Assembly: GCA_948144175.1 (NCBI GenBank)
Contig: CANXME010001997.1
Location: forward strand, 1-64,000
DNA length: 64,000 bases
From: Closterium sp. NIES-65
Taxonomy: Eukaryota; Streptophyta; Zygnematophyceae; Desmidiales; Closteriaceae
Direction of reading: 5' to 3'
A program made the position numbers and the translations under genes. This document shows, piece after piece, positions 17,769 through 29,036 of the stretch. The notes beneath the pieces are model-generated. The model was not told the DNA's origin. It saw nothing but the letters and a program-made list of their open reading frames with translations, and did not search any database. Each line of letters opens with the position of its first letter. Positions within the stretch are counted from its first letter, which is position 1.

Positions 17769-20690
17769 GTGTACGCAGTAGACATCGCAGTAGTAGGGGG
17801 AGTAGAGCAATCGAGCGATTTCAAGAAACTGCTGGAAGCTGTACCGCCCGAATTACAGGAACTGTTGAAATGGTACTCCGGGATTTTTCTCGACGATCTA
17901 CCGGAAGGATTGCCACCTCAGCGCGCGCACGATCATCGAATCGAATTAGAACCAGGGGCACAGCCAACCGTACAGCGCCAGTTCAGACTGACACAGCCCG
18001 AGCTCGACGAGCTAAGGAAGCAGTTAGATTACCTGTTAGAGAAGAAATTCATCCGACCAAGCTCGTCACCATTCGCCGCACCGATACTGTTCACGCCGAA
18101 GAAAGACGGGGGTTTTCGCATGTGTATCGACTACAGAGCACTGAACAGGGTAACAGTCAAGTCGCGATATCCCATCCCCCGCGCCGACGAACTGATAGAC
18201 CAATTGCGAACAGCACGGGTGTTTTCGAAAATAGATTTACGGGGGGGCTACCATCAAATTCGGGTCGAACCATCGGACTGCGCCAAGACGACATTTTGGA
18301 CTAGGTCCGGGTCGTTCGAATACACGGTGATGCCTTTCGGACTGACCAACGCACCGGCAACTTTCCAGATGACCATGAACGAGGCATTTAGGCCGCTTTT
18401 AGACAAGTGTGTCATAGTTTACCTCGATGACATCCTAGTTTACAGTCGGGACAAGCAGCAGCACTTAGCGGATCTCGAAGCAGTTTTCACGATTTTAGAC
18501 AAGCATCGCCTACTGACCAAGGGTTCCAAGTGCGAGTTTTTCCAGGATAGGCTAGAATTTTTGGGGCACGTCATTTCGGAGGCTGGAGTTGAAATCGACC
18601 CAAAGAAACTGGATACGGTAAAAGCGTGGCGTCCCCCGACCAACATCACGGAGCTGTAGAGTTTTTTAGGGTTCGTTAACTATGTGCGTCGGTTCGTCCC
18701 CGACATGGCACGGTTGACTGCCCCGCTGACTGATTTACTGCGCAAGGGGGTCGTTTTTACTTGGGGGGAGAAAGAGCAGGCTGCCTTCTCTGCCCTGAAA
18801 AATGTTCTCTGTTCACCACCCGTCCTGCGCATCGCCGACCCACACCGCCCTTTCGAGGTTGTTACTGACGCGAGCGACATCGCCATCGGAGCCGTACTGC
18901 TACAAGACTTCGGCAACGGCCTACAGCCCATCGCAAACGAGTCACGAAAACTGCATCCGCCCGAGCGAAATTACCCGATACACGACCGCGAAATGCTTGC
19001 GATCGTGCATGCATTCAAAGTGTGGCGCTGCTACTTGACCGGCGCAGACGTGACAGTACGGACAGACCACCGATCACTACAGTACCTCCGCGCACAGCCC
19101 CACCTCAACCCACGACAAATTCGATGGCTCGATTTCCTCGAGTCAAATTTCCATTACACAGTCACCTATAAAAAAGGAGCCTCGAACATCGCCGACGCAC
19201 TGACCCGCCCCACTGCCCAAATCCACGCGATACTACTCGCCCAGACCAGCCCACTACTGACAGGACTATTTACCCACGGATATCAAACAGACCCATTTTT
19301 CACAGGAGGAAATTCGCAGCAGTTCGCAGCAGCCAGAGGAGTCTATTACGTAAAAGCTGGGACCGACCGCATCTGGGTACCAGGGTACACACTACTACGG
19401 GAATTATTACTACAGGAGGCACACGACGGGGTTACCTCGGGGCATTTCGGGGTAGAGAAAACACGGCAGCAGTTGCAGCGGTATTATTACTGGCCCGAAA
19501 TGTTGACCGACGTGCAGCGACACGTGGCATCGTGTCCCACTTGCCAGATCATGAAGTCCTCACGGAAGCGGCCGGCGGGACAGTTGCAGCCGATCCCACC
19601 ACTAGAGCGTGCTTCGCAGCAGGTGACGATGGACTTCGTCACGGGGTTACCGGCCGGGGCGAGTGGAAATGACGCGATCCTGGTCGTCGTCGATCGACTG
19701 ACGAAAATGGCACACTTCGCAGCCTGCAAAAAATCAATCACAGCCGAAGAAACAGCCCGCCTCTTCATCTCGACCGTCGTTCGACTACACGGGATACCAG
19801 CATCGATCATCAGCGACAGAGATACGAAATTCACCAGCAACTTCTGGCGGAACCTGTGGCAGCAATTCGGCACACGACTACAGTTTAGTTCATCGTACCA
19901 CCCCGAAACAGACGGACAGATGGAACGGACAAACCAGACCATGGAACAGCTCATCCGGGCCACGTGCGACGACCCAAACACGTGGGAACAGCAACTGCCA
20001 CTCATCGAATTCGCGTACAACAACGCCCCATCAGCTACGACCCAACAGTCACCATTTTACCTGAACTACGGACAAGACCCAGCAGTACCCATGACCCCGA
20101 ATCCTGACAACCCGGTTCCACGCGCACAACAATTCGCCGAAATCTTGCAAGCAGCACGGACCAGGGCAGCAGACGCAATTTAAAAAGCTAATATCATCGC
20201 TAAACGTAACGCCGACCGCCACCGCAGACCTATCACTTACCAGCCCGACGACTTAGTTTTGCTCGACACCCAGAATCTCCGACTGCCCGTCACCCCAAAA
20301 CTCCGCCCCCGATATTGTGGGCCATTCCGCATAAGCCACATGATCACACCCGTCACCGCCCACCTCCTCCTCCCTGCTGACTGGTACGTCAGCCCCTCTT
20401 TCCACGTCAGTCTGCTTCGCCCTTACGTCCCGTCCACGAGCCAACTGCCACGAAATCGCCCAGCCAGCATGACGCGACCACCAACTGAACCGATAATCAC
20501 CCCCGAAAAAATCCTAAGCCACCGAGTTCGCAACCCTCGAGGATCCCGACGAATCGAATTCTTACTCCGCTGGAAGGACCGTACACCCACCGAAGACAAT
20601 TGGGTCCCCCTGGACAAAATAAAAAACCACCCCGTCCTCACCGAGTACCTGCGTAGCCGAAATTTTCGGGATGTACACGCACTTTCGTAA
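17769..20690 (+). pseudogene. El4 pol: RT, RNase H, integrase, chromodomain, two in-frame stops
   Basis: One frame runs through RT (SSSPFAAPILFTPKKDGGFR, MPFGLTNAPATFQ, catalytic VYLDDILVYS at about 18417-18446) and RNase H (VVTDASDIAIGAVL). It continues through the integrase zinc finger (HDGVTSGHFGVEKTRQQL, CPTCQIMKSS), the integrase core (MDFVTGLPAG, ISDRDTKFTS, YHPETDGQMERTNQ) and the GPFRI segment. A chromodomain (EKILSHRVRNPRGSRRIEF, LLRWKDRTPTEDNWVPLD) closes it at about 20500-20680. A TAG at 18657 and a TAA at 20181 interrupt the frame where glutamine would fit, consistent with C-to-T changes. The chromodomain would direct insertion to modified chromatin. Confidence 0.9.
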
Positions 20691-20701
20691 GGAAGACCTC
20701 C

Positions 20702-20749
20702 TTAGGGGGGGGGGGGGGTAGTGTAAGGAAAACCTCTTTTTCCTTACTT
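20702..20749 (+). repeat. El4 polypurine/G tract and 28-bp remnant of the 3' LTR
   Basis: TTAG followed by a long G run (20705-20718) precedes TGTAAGGAAAACC at 20722. Identity with the 5' LTR stops at 20749. Confidence 0.7.
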
Positions 20750-21296
20750 TGTAAGAGGGCCCAACCATACACTCCCAGCCACCACTTAGGAGTCTGGTAC
20801 CTATCAATCTTCACGGGGTCAAAGACAATATGATTGAGATACAGAAGGTTTGAATGCGGTTTGATTGATTTCCTGGCGTTCCTTGAATGCAGTGTAGTAA
20901 CCGGGGTGAGGGCTGCTGCTTGAATTTGTGAAATCTATTTTTTTCCCTCTCAATCCTAAAGCTGGGCAATTATGGAAGCTCCATCAAAAGCCTCACCTTA
21001 GTTCCAAGAATAAAGACGTCCATAGCATATCTCCCCGATGATGCGCATCGATTACTGCAAAGCCCTCGCCGCCATACCGTGTATGTCGTTTCGCATATGC
21101 GCCATCTAAAGCTCGCCTATCTAGGTTACAGACGTTGACGTTCAGCTTGAGGGAATTCCGGTGTTGGCGTCAACCTGCTCGATCATGGGAATCAGGAGCA
21201 GAGGACCGTTGCCAGTTGGTCGTCACCGCGAATTGTGAACTCTCGCCATCATGGCTCCTAGGTTATCGACTTCGACATTTCCTTAATTTGACTAGG
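20750..21296. other. Spacer downstream of El4
   Basis: No gene, RNA or repeat is recognised in this 547-bp stretch. Confidence 0.5.
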
Positions 21297-21352
21297 TCGC
21301 AGCCGCGTTGGTCGCAGCTACGTTGGTCGCAGCCGCGTGAGGTCGCAGACTG
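21297..21352 (+). repeat. 15-bp minisatellite upstream of the MORN gene
   Basis: Between three and four degenerate copies of GGTCGCAGCYRCGTT lie about 200-260 bp before the MORN gene start. Confidence 0.65.
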
Positions 21353-21406
21353 GGCCGGGCCGCATCTTGATTTCTAGAACAGCCCACTTTTCATCACCTC
21401 CCAGTC

Positions 21407-21511
21407 CGACTCAGCCGCCTGTCAGTTTGACTCAGCCACCCTTCAATGTGACTCAGCGACGACTCTTTCCGACTCAGACACCCCTCAATCTGACTCATTC
21501 ACCACTCTCTC
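21407..21511 (+). repeat. Five 21-bp repeats each with a YGACTCA core, upstream of the MORN gene
   Basis: The heptamer CGACTCA/TGACTCA starts at 21407, 21428, 21449, 21470 and 21491, exactly 21 bp apart, within a degenerate unit of consensus YGACTCAGCCACCCNTC. TGACTCA is the classic AP-1/GCN4-type bZIP site. One reading frame gives a heptapeptide with TQPP at its core, so a coding origin is also possible. The array ends 43 bp before the MORN gene ATG, where promoter or 5' UTR is expected. Confidence 0.7.
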
Positions 21512-21554
21512 CACGTCACATGACAGCGGGTAGGGTTTCACTCCAATCCCTCCC

Positions 21555-24500
21555 ATGTACTCGGCAACACCAGGGTCGGGCCTACCTGTTACAGGGGCCG
21601 TTGGCGGGAGAACAGGGGCAGGATTACCCGTTACAGGGTTACCAGGCGGAATTACTGGGGGCAGCGCCACTGGGAGCACCAGCAGCACCAGCAGCAGCAG
21701 CGGCATCACCGGAGGTAGCGCCGCGTTTGCCGCTCCCTCCTCGTCCCTGCACCTCTCCCCGCCTTTTCCGCGCCCTAATGTCTCTGCAGCCAACACCAGC
21801 ACTGCCATCAGCATCACTACTGGCACCGGTGGCGGCGCGGCCAGCTCTTCTTCAGTCGTCGAGGACCAAGGCGGCGGAACCGCGACAGTTGCATCGGGTT
21901 TCTCTCCGCATGTCTTCAACATCCCGTCGGGCGGCGCGGCGGTGGGCGGAGGGACGTCCACGTGGCTGCAGGCGGACCATCCACATCACCACCAGGTGCT
22001 GATCCCGTCCGCGGCGCACAAGCGCGCCACGTTCGTCTCGTCCGAAGGCGCGCAGCTCGCGGGCGGAATAAGCGGCGGAATTGGCGGCGCGAGCGCCGGA
22101 GTAGGCGGATTAAATCTAGGCGGGGTGAATCTAGGACCTCCCGTTTCGTCTCCCACCCCCGAAGTAATCACAATCACAGTCCCGCCCGCATGGGACGACC
22201 CCGCTACAGCGTCCTCGTCTGGGATTGGTAGGCCGGGGCAGCAAACCCTAGAACGCGAGCAGCCAATCCCAGCGCAGAGCTCGCGACCGTTACCCGAAGG
22301 GCGGGCGAAGGAACCCAAAGAGAAGGACGAGAAGGCGGAGGAGGATTGGCGGAGAGGGCGCGTGAAGATTCCACCACACGATTACAGCCACGTGTCAGCA
22401 GCGTCCCAGGGGCTGTACGCGTTTGTAGAGGGACTCGGTAAGCTACCGGGACGAGCTATACATGCTATAGAGACGACGTTAGGGTTTCAGTTTTGGGGGG
22501 CGAGAAGAGGAGGCAGCAAAGGGGGAGGAGCGTCTGGGTCCAAGAGACCAGGCTTCAGACGAATCGGTTCCATCCCCAAATCCCCAACAATAACGAAAAA
22601 CATTGGCAGCTTGACTTCCCTAGCAGAAGCAGCCGCGTTATCCTCGCTCCCGGACCCCTCTATAACGAGTACACCACCATCATCAGCAACAGCAGCGGCA
22701 GCAGCAGCAGCTACACACTCGATAACGGCCTTATGGGACCACCACCATCGAGTGGACGTTCAAACCCTGAGCGCCATGCTCTTTTTCGCCCTCGTCTTGA
22801 TCCTCTGGCACCTACGGGGGTTCCGGTTCCTCTCAGTCTTCTACTGGTTTCCGCCAGACGAGGAGGATTACGAAACCCCCCCCGGGACCACCTGGGTGGA
22901 GCTGGTAGCTCTCTCTATCCTACTCCTCGGCGCTGCTGCTGCCCTCCGCTCCGCCTTCCCCCGTTTCTTCGATCGCCTGGCGCTGCTGCTGCACACCGCG
23001 TTCCCCCGCTCCCGGCTCTTAGTTAAGCGGCTGCAAAGAGTGAAACGGGTGGTGGTGCGGGCGGTGGCGGATGGTACCGGGTTTGGCAGGTTGGGAATAG
23101 GGGCTGGGCTGGGCCGAGGGGGCGGGGGAGGCGGAGGCGGAGGGGGAGGGGGGAGTATTCTCCCTTCCTGGGCGCATTACTTGCCGTTTGGGGGGCTGGG
23201 TGGGGGAGGGGGAGGGGCGGCAGCAGCGGCGGCAGCAGCAGCTGGAGCGGGGATGGGGTATGCGTCTGGCCCTCGGCCGTTCAGGCTAAGAGGCACAGGA
23301 GGCACGGGGAACTATTCTGCTCTGGATAAGAAGTTTGCGTCTAGTGGGGGCGGCAGCTGGGAGTATCTTGGGTACAGTCGTAGCGGCAGGGGCGGCGGGA
23401 GAGGGATCAGCAACAACGGCAGTGGTTCCGGTGGTGATGATGGTGGTAGTGGCACTGGTGCAGCCGGTGAGAGAGACAGAGACCGGGAGGGTGGTTCGGA
23501 TAGTGGAGGTGGGGAGGGGTCCTCCACAGCTGCTGCCGGACCTGCAGGTGCGGCAGGTCTTTCGTCTCGTAGCGCCTCCCGGGCGGCATCTGGGTGCGGG
23601 ATACACGTGTATGCCAACGGGGACCGGTACGAGGGAGAATTTTACCAGGGCAGATGCTCGGGCAGCGGAGTATACATATTTTCGGGCAGCGGGCGGTATG
23701 AAGGCGACTGGGTGGATGGAAAATACGATGGGTATGGGATTGAGACTTGGTCGCGGGGGAGTCGATATCGAGGGCAATACAGGAAGGGGCTGAGGGAGGG
23801 GTATGGGGTGTACCGGTTTTATACCGGGGATGTGTTTGCGGGGATGTGGGCTAAGGGGCAGAGCCATGGGGTGGGCGTGCAGACTTGCGGCGATGGCAGC
23901 AAGTATGTCGGGGAGTTTGCGTGGGGCGCCAAGCATGGATTCGGCAAGTATACTTTCAGGTGGGTGTGACAGCAGGGTTTGAGGTGAGAGCATTTGTTGG
24001 GGTGAGAGCAATTTATCAATAGTGATTGTTGTGGCATGACCATGATTTGACACCACCCCCACACACACTCTCTTTTTTTTTAACGTCTCCGAGCACACAT
24101 GGGCCTGGGGTGCGTAACCCCAGCAGCAAGAACCGCTGCTACAATGGTGCTCCACAGTGCAATGAAAAATTTGTTCTTTGCTTATTTCCTCTTATCTCCT
24201 ACACCAACCTCTTACCTCGACCGACTTTTTGAACTGTCCTCCAAACACCCCACACCAGGAGCGGCAGCACCTTTATGGACGCATACTTGGCTGACGCATG
24301 CATAGGTATGGGGTATGAGGGCAGGCCACTATGGTCTCTCACCCCTTTCTTTCCCCAATCACCCCCCCCACCTGAAATGGAGACACATACGCAGGAGAGT
24401 ACGTTGCCGACCGCATGCACAGGTACGGGTTTTATGAGTTCAGCAACGAGCATCGGTACAAAGTGATCCCCACTTCTCTGTTTCCCCAACCCCTCCCCAC

Positions 24501-25671
24501 CAGAAATAGAGACACATATGTAGGAGAGTATATCGCGGACTGTATGCACGGGTACGGCGTGTGTGAGTTCAGCAATGGGCACCGGTACGAGGGCAGGCAG
24601 GCATGCCACTATGGTCTCTCACCTCATTCCCCAAACCACCCCCCCTTCCCCCATCAGGAACGGCGATACCTACGCTGGGGAATATTTCGCAGATCGCATG
24701 CACGGGTACGGGGTGTATGAGTTCAGCAATGGGCACCGGTACGAGGGCGCATGGCATGAGGGGCGCAAGCAGGGCCTGGGCATGTACACCTTCCGCAACG
24801 GCGACATGCGCGCCGGCTACTGGCACCTCGGTGCTCTCGAGACCCGCAGCACCAACACCCTCCCCGCCTCGCCCACTGGGAGCGGCTCGGGTGGAGGGGG
24901 GATGATTGGGACGGTGGGGGGTGGGGGAGGTGGAGGGGTTGGGAGTGGTGGGGTTGGGGGGCCGGGCGGGGTGGGGGTTGGTGGTGGGGAGAGTGGGGCT
25001 GGGGGAGCGGCAGGTGCATTGGGTGGTGGGGCAGGGGCAGGGACAGGGGGAGGAGCGGGGATGGCGGGAGGGGTGGCAGGAGGGGCGGCAGCAGGGCCGG
25101 GAGGAGGCCCGGGAGTGTCGACAGAGTTGCTGGGAGGAGGAGGGGGAGGCAGTGGGTTGGTGTCGCCGGTACGGACTCCTTTGTCTGCTGGTGGGATGGG
25201 GCTGTCCACGCCACTAACGCCGCACACGCCGCACTCGGCCTCGTCACCCAACGCTGTCAACCACTCCCGCGTGCTTCATGCCGTTCAGGTGGGTAATTGG
25301 ATGGGTTCTCAGGTGCTTCATTCCGTTCAGGTGGCTGTCCAGGCTGATCAAGAGGGTTCTCAGGCTGTCCAGGTGGGTGCTTGGGTGCAGCATGCCGTTG
25401 AAGTGGGTGCTCCGGTGCGTTTGTAGAATGTTTCTCAGGTACTAAAGCATATTGTACCTCACCCCTTCTCAGAAGTTCCCTGCCTCTCCCCTTCCTTTGC
25501 TCTGCTTACCGTATTATTCTCCAGGAGGCACGACGGGCAGCAGCAAAGGCGGAAAATGTGTTGAGAGTGGATGACAGGGTGTCTAAGGCAGTGTCTGCAG
25601 CCAATCGAGCCGCCGTGGCTGCTCGAGTAGCAGCTGTAAAGGCCAACCAGAGAGGGTCGAATCATTCATGA
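21555..25671 (+). CDS. MORN-repeat membrane protein, plant type (about 1060 aa, 3 exons)
   Basis: Exons by hand: 21555-23959, 24658-25288, 25525-25671; all junctions are GT/AG and in phase, ending TGA. Residues 1-400 are Gly/Ser/Pro-rich and probably disordered. Two hydrophobic segments follow at about 405-430 (TLSAMLFFALVLILWHLRGF) and 447-468 (VELVALSILLLGAAAALRSA), so the protein is likely membrane-anchored. MORN repeats start at about 678 (NGDRYEGEFYQGRCSGSGVY) and continue across exon 2 (NGDTYAGEYFADRMHGYGVY, GMYTFRNGD). A Gly-rich stretch precedes the C-terminal helix EARRAAAKAENVLRVDDRVS plus AANRAAVAARVAAVKANQ, the tail I know from land-plant MORN proteins loosely named SET7/9-like. 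No SET domain or kinase domain is present. Function unknown; MORN repeats often bind membranes. Confidence 0.85.
24258..24657 (+). repeat. Three decayed tandem copies of MORN exon 2's start inside intron 1
   Basis: Copies of the exon 2 5' part with the intron end before it lie at about 24258-24330, 24384-24460 and 24507-24600; the real exon starts at 24658. Each shows the NGDTYAGEY...MHGYGVYEFSN pattern with substitutions. None has a convincing donor, and the sequence GCCACTATGGTCTCTCACC recurs between copies. They look like relics of acceptor-side tandem duplication, not used exons. Confidence 0.8.
25269..25430 (+). repeat. Donor-side tandem copies after MORN exon 2
   Basis: The exon end and donor (GTGCTTCATGCCGTTCAG then GTGGGT) recurs in altered form at about 25314-25335 and in fragments to about 25425. 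These are duplications centred on the exon 2 donor. Confidence 0.7.
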
Positions 25672-26195
25672 TTGTATGCTGCGGAAATTTGTCGTCAGGG
25701 TTGGTCAAACCACTCATTCAATGTTTGGCGCTGGAATAGTTGAAAAGAAACTGTTTTATGGTGCACAGATTCATGTGTAATTATGGATGAAGAAATACTT
25801 CCATTTGCTTAGGCTATTTGAAAGACGTGGTGTACATGATTATGCTTTCTCAAGGTTCGTCTCGTAATGGGTGAACCGGGAATCACGCGAGTGTTGGAAT
25901 GAAATCTTGGGCTGCCCGTCCCCATCCCCATCAGATTATCCTCAGGCCACAAAGGCAGGTGAACTGTACAGAACACGAGCAAGACTGCAACTGTTCACCA
26001 CCACACAATCTCATAAATCGCCGTGGCAGGCGCTGTATCCACTGCAGAACCAAATCTTCATGCCACCACCACACACCACAGCACCGCTAGCCCAATCACT
26101 TCTCCGCAGCGTCACCACCATCACCATCTGGCCTGTATGTTGACTGAACTTCCTGGAACCGCGATGACTTGTGTTTCTGTGATGTTCTGCAGTAA
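25672..26195. other. Intergenic sequence after the MORN gene
   Basis: Presumed 3' UTR and spacer; no further feature is recognised. Confidence 0.5.
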
Positions 26196-27205
26196 GGACG
26201 TGGGCCCAATCTAGTTTGATCGCCTAGATCACACGCGATCAAGAACTTCCAGGAAGCCTGGAAGCCAATTTCAGGCACTCGGGGGCAATCAGCTGATCGC
26301 AATCAACTGATTGCTCCAATCAATCAGACCCAATTTTCAGCCCGATCAGAGCCGATTTTTCCTCGATCACAGGCGATCACCTGATTGCTTGTGATCCAGG
26401 CTCCCAGCGATGCTTGCGACTAGTTACACTGTTGCTCTTACAGGGAAACTAAGATTTTCGTCAGGTGACGTCTGGTCGCCAATCTCGCTACGAAAATGCT
26501 AGGTAGATGTGTCGCGCTTAATGAGCAGGCGCTGAAAACATTCTTAAAAAAATATCACTGATCGGGCGGCTCAGGCACTGCAATCACAAGCAACCCGATC
26601 AGATCCAACCCGATCAAATCAGTCGCAAGACGTGGGCCCAATCGACTTTGATCGGATCGGATCGGGTTGGGTTGGATCGGATTGATTGTGATCGCTTTGC
26701 TCGCGCCGCCCGATCAACGCAGGATTTCCTCGGAAATTCTACGATCTTGCATGACAAGCGTGACCCCATTGGCTGGTAGTTTCATACCACCTTTGGCGAG
26801 ACCGGCGAGCCCAATGTATCATGGTAATGTCGCAAACATCGCAATGCACACTAGAAGTGCTCTAGAATTAGCTCGAATGAAGTTTGATCGGGTGGCAAAA
26901 TGATCGCTATAACATACAGTTCCCGCTAGTCTGTATGTATGAGCGAGAGATTTTAGATTTCTCAAGGTAAATGTGTAACTTTTTCGCCTGCGTCGCCCAT
27001 GTTCCCAATCACGAGCAATCAAGTGATCGCCTTTGATTGTGTATGATCATGTTTGATCGGGCTGTTTCAGGCGGTTGATCGAGCTGGAGCGATCAGGTGA
27101 TTGCGACCCTAAATGCCCGCGATTGCCTGAAATCGGCTTCCCGGCTTCCTGGAAATTATTGATTACCTTTGATCGAGCTGTTCAAAGTCGATTGGGCTCC
27201 CGTCC
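26196..27205. mobile_element. Foldback DNA element A (1010 bp, TAA target duplication)
   Basis: The left end GGACGTGGGCCCAATC... (to about 26290) matches the reverse complement of the right end (about 27112-27205). Shared blocks include GCCCAATC, TTCCAGGAAGCC and ATTTCAGGCA. Both ends are flanked by TAA (26193-26195 and 27206-27208). A 3-bp TAA duplication is typical of PIF/Harbinger elements, but the terminal bases are not diagnostic and no transposase is visible. The body is strikingly rich in GATCG and GATTG words, and a partial direct copy of the terminus occurs at about 26625. Confidence 0.6.
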
Positions 27206-27208
27206 TAA

Positions 27209-27579
27209 GGACGTGGTGCAGATCAGGAAACAAGCAAAGTTTTGGATCGCCCACTTACACAGTAGCCCCTTCTGACGTTCCCGATTCTTCCATGGTCTTC
27301 GTCCAAGTTCTAATATCGCGATATATAATGATTCTGCGAGCAGTGCTGAATTTCGACAGAGTAAGTTACTGTTCGCAACTGTCGCTAGGCCCCGCGATCT
27401 CAAACAATCTATCGATTGCGATCGATTGCGTGAGATTGGGGCGATCGATCGGGTTTTTGATCGCAATCGAGAGAATGCCCTCGATTGCATGCAATTGCCT
27501 CAAAATACCCCTGCGGCTTCTCAGAAATGGTGGATTGCCCCGATCTGAGGCAATAATCGGGCCGATTTGCACCACGTCC
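27209..27579. mobile_element. Foldback DNA element B (371 bp), abutting element A
   Basis: It starts GGACGTGGTGCAGATC and ends with the reverse complement GATTTGCACCACGTCC. The flanks are TAA on the left, shared with element A, and TAG on the right. The terminus family is the same as A, so one element probably inserted at the edge of the other. Like A, it is rich in GATCG/GATTG. Confidence 0.5.
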
Positions 27580-28571
27580 TAGCTCACTTCCCTAGCCCAG
27601 ACTTGGAGCCTGCTGTCGTTTCTCCTCTCCCGCCGAACCTGCTGCCTGCCACGCCGCTGCTCCAGCCGACCAATCGTGCCACAATCTTTGGTGGTCGCTA
27701 CTGCCGCAGTGTTCATGACTGTAGGGAGGCTTTTGGTCGCTGAAGTTGACCTTTTCGACACATGTAGGGTTCGTGTACTTGACTGTCTATTACAGTACAC
27801 CTGAATATTCTGTAACGACATTGGTTATGTCTGCGTGTACAGTATGGCCGTTATCAGCGTTGGACAATATAAAAAAAATCCACACACCTGAGCGTTTGGC
27901 AAAAAATACCATAGATTTGAAACACCCCAGCCTTTTTTTGGGGGGGGGGGGGTTTGACAAGTTTGCGAGCTAAGCCCGATCTCTCCTCTCCGCCCCTCTT
28001 CTCCCCTCACCTCACCACACTGCCGTGGCGTGGCGTGGCGTAGCCTTGTGGTAGGCACTCCATTCGTCGCCGCCTGACATCAGCCCCTCACTTTCTCCTC
28101 ACATTCCCATTTGTTCTCCCGTTTCTCAACTCGCCTTACAGAACTCACTCCAAACACAGAAGCGAAACGAATGAGCTTGCCTTTCTAGCTGGCAAGCTAC
28201 GTAAACTGTAACCTGTACGGAGCTGAACGACCTTGTTTTTTTCCCGTTCCTCATGACCCAATTCCTTCGCTTTCGTTTCTATTTGTCTGAAGTGCTCAAA
28301 ACCCTGTGTACAAAGACGTGTATGTGATTTCCATGATATTGTAGAAACTACTGGTATTCACATCACCTGATCACCAGCAGGCGGCTTTTCCAGCCTGGAG
28401 CATCTTGTTCGAGTCGTCCGATGTAGGTAGCGCTGCAAATTTCAATCTCGCTCACGAATAGAATTGCAAGGTCTTTTGATTCGCAGCATCTCTCCTGAAT
28501 TGAGCGTTTACACCGCTGGGATCACATATCGTGGACCATTTATCGAGGGCGTAGACACCGTCTTCCTGTTG
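27580..28571. other. Intergenic sequence
   Basis: No gene is recognised. It contains a T/G homopolymer stretch near 27933-27953 and short GTGGC repeats near 28022-28040. Confidence 0.45.
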
Positions 28572-29036
28572 ATGGCACTGTTTTCCGCCTGCGGCGGCTC
28601 GGCGCTTCCTTTCTTCCTAGGGCTGGGCTGTGCCACGTGTTCCTGCTCCTTCTGCACGGGTCTCGTGCTCGTCACGTGCGGCGACAGCCTCTCCTCGCCG
28701 CTCAGCGCCGCCCCCGCCGGAGCAGCGCGTGATAGAAAATCGTACGCGACGCGCAATTCCCTTAACGGATCTTATATCGGAAGCAGCGCCGCATTCGACG
28801 GGGGCTCGTCGTTTGGAGGGAGCGATCTTGTTTTCTCAGCAGAACAGGTCAGCCGTCGTGATAATGTTCCAGATTCCAGAATTACGCATGTTGCTGCAGG
28901 TCTGGAAGCCCGCAGGTCTGGAAGCCAGTGGGCGGTCCGTTGTTTCTGGCGTGCTGGAAACTATCAAACAGGTTCGCGATCTCGCCGAAGAAAATCAAGT
29001 ATTCGTGAGTTTTCGTCATGGAATTCAGCTCGTTAG
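28572..29036 (+). CDS. Possible small hypothetical gene
   Basis: An ATG at 28572 opens a 155-codon frame beginning MALFSACGGSALPFFLGLGC, a hydrophobic, Cys-rich start that could be a signal or transit peptide. It continues into a polar Ser/Gly-rich part. A possible donor (CAG before GTCAGC) near 28847 would end a first exon there. I recognise no family and no clear second exon, so this may be a chance frame. Confidence 0.2.
   Translation: MALFSACGGSALPFFLGLGCATCSCSFCTGLVLVTCGDSLSSPLSAAPAGAARDRKSYATRNSLNGSYIGSSAAFDGGSSFGGSDLVFSAEQVSRRDNVPDSRITHVAAGLEARRSGSQWAVRCFWRAGNYQTGSRSRRRKSSIREFSSWNSAR

Larger units (their letters stand above)
15508..20749 (+). mobile_element. El4, Ty3/gypsy chromovirus, decayed
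   Basis: The 5' LTR (15508-15842) is followed by a tRNA-Met-like primer site, gag with zinc knuckle, protease, RT, RNase H, integrase and chromodomain, then a purine/G tract and the first 28 bp of a 3' LTR. The order RT-RNase H-integrase identifies Ty3/gypsy and the terminal chromodomain identifies a chromovirus. Gag has a frameshift, pol has two in-frame stops and the 3' LTR is nearly absent, so the copy is dead. The five bases before the 5' LTR (GGGCC) recur at 20757-20761, perhaps the other target duplicate after an internal LTR deletion; this is weak. Confidence 0.93.

Noticed and set aside
21555-25671. SET7/9 methyltransferase or PIP5K identity for the MORN protein
   Set aside because: Only MORN repeats and transmembrane segments are visible; there is no SET or lipid-kinase catalytic domain.
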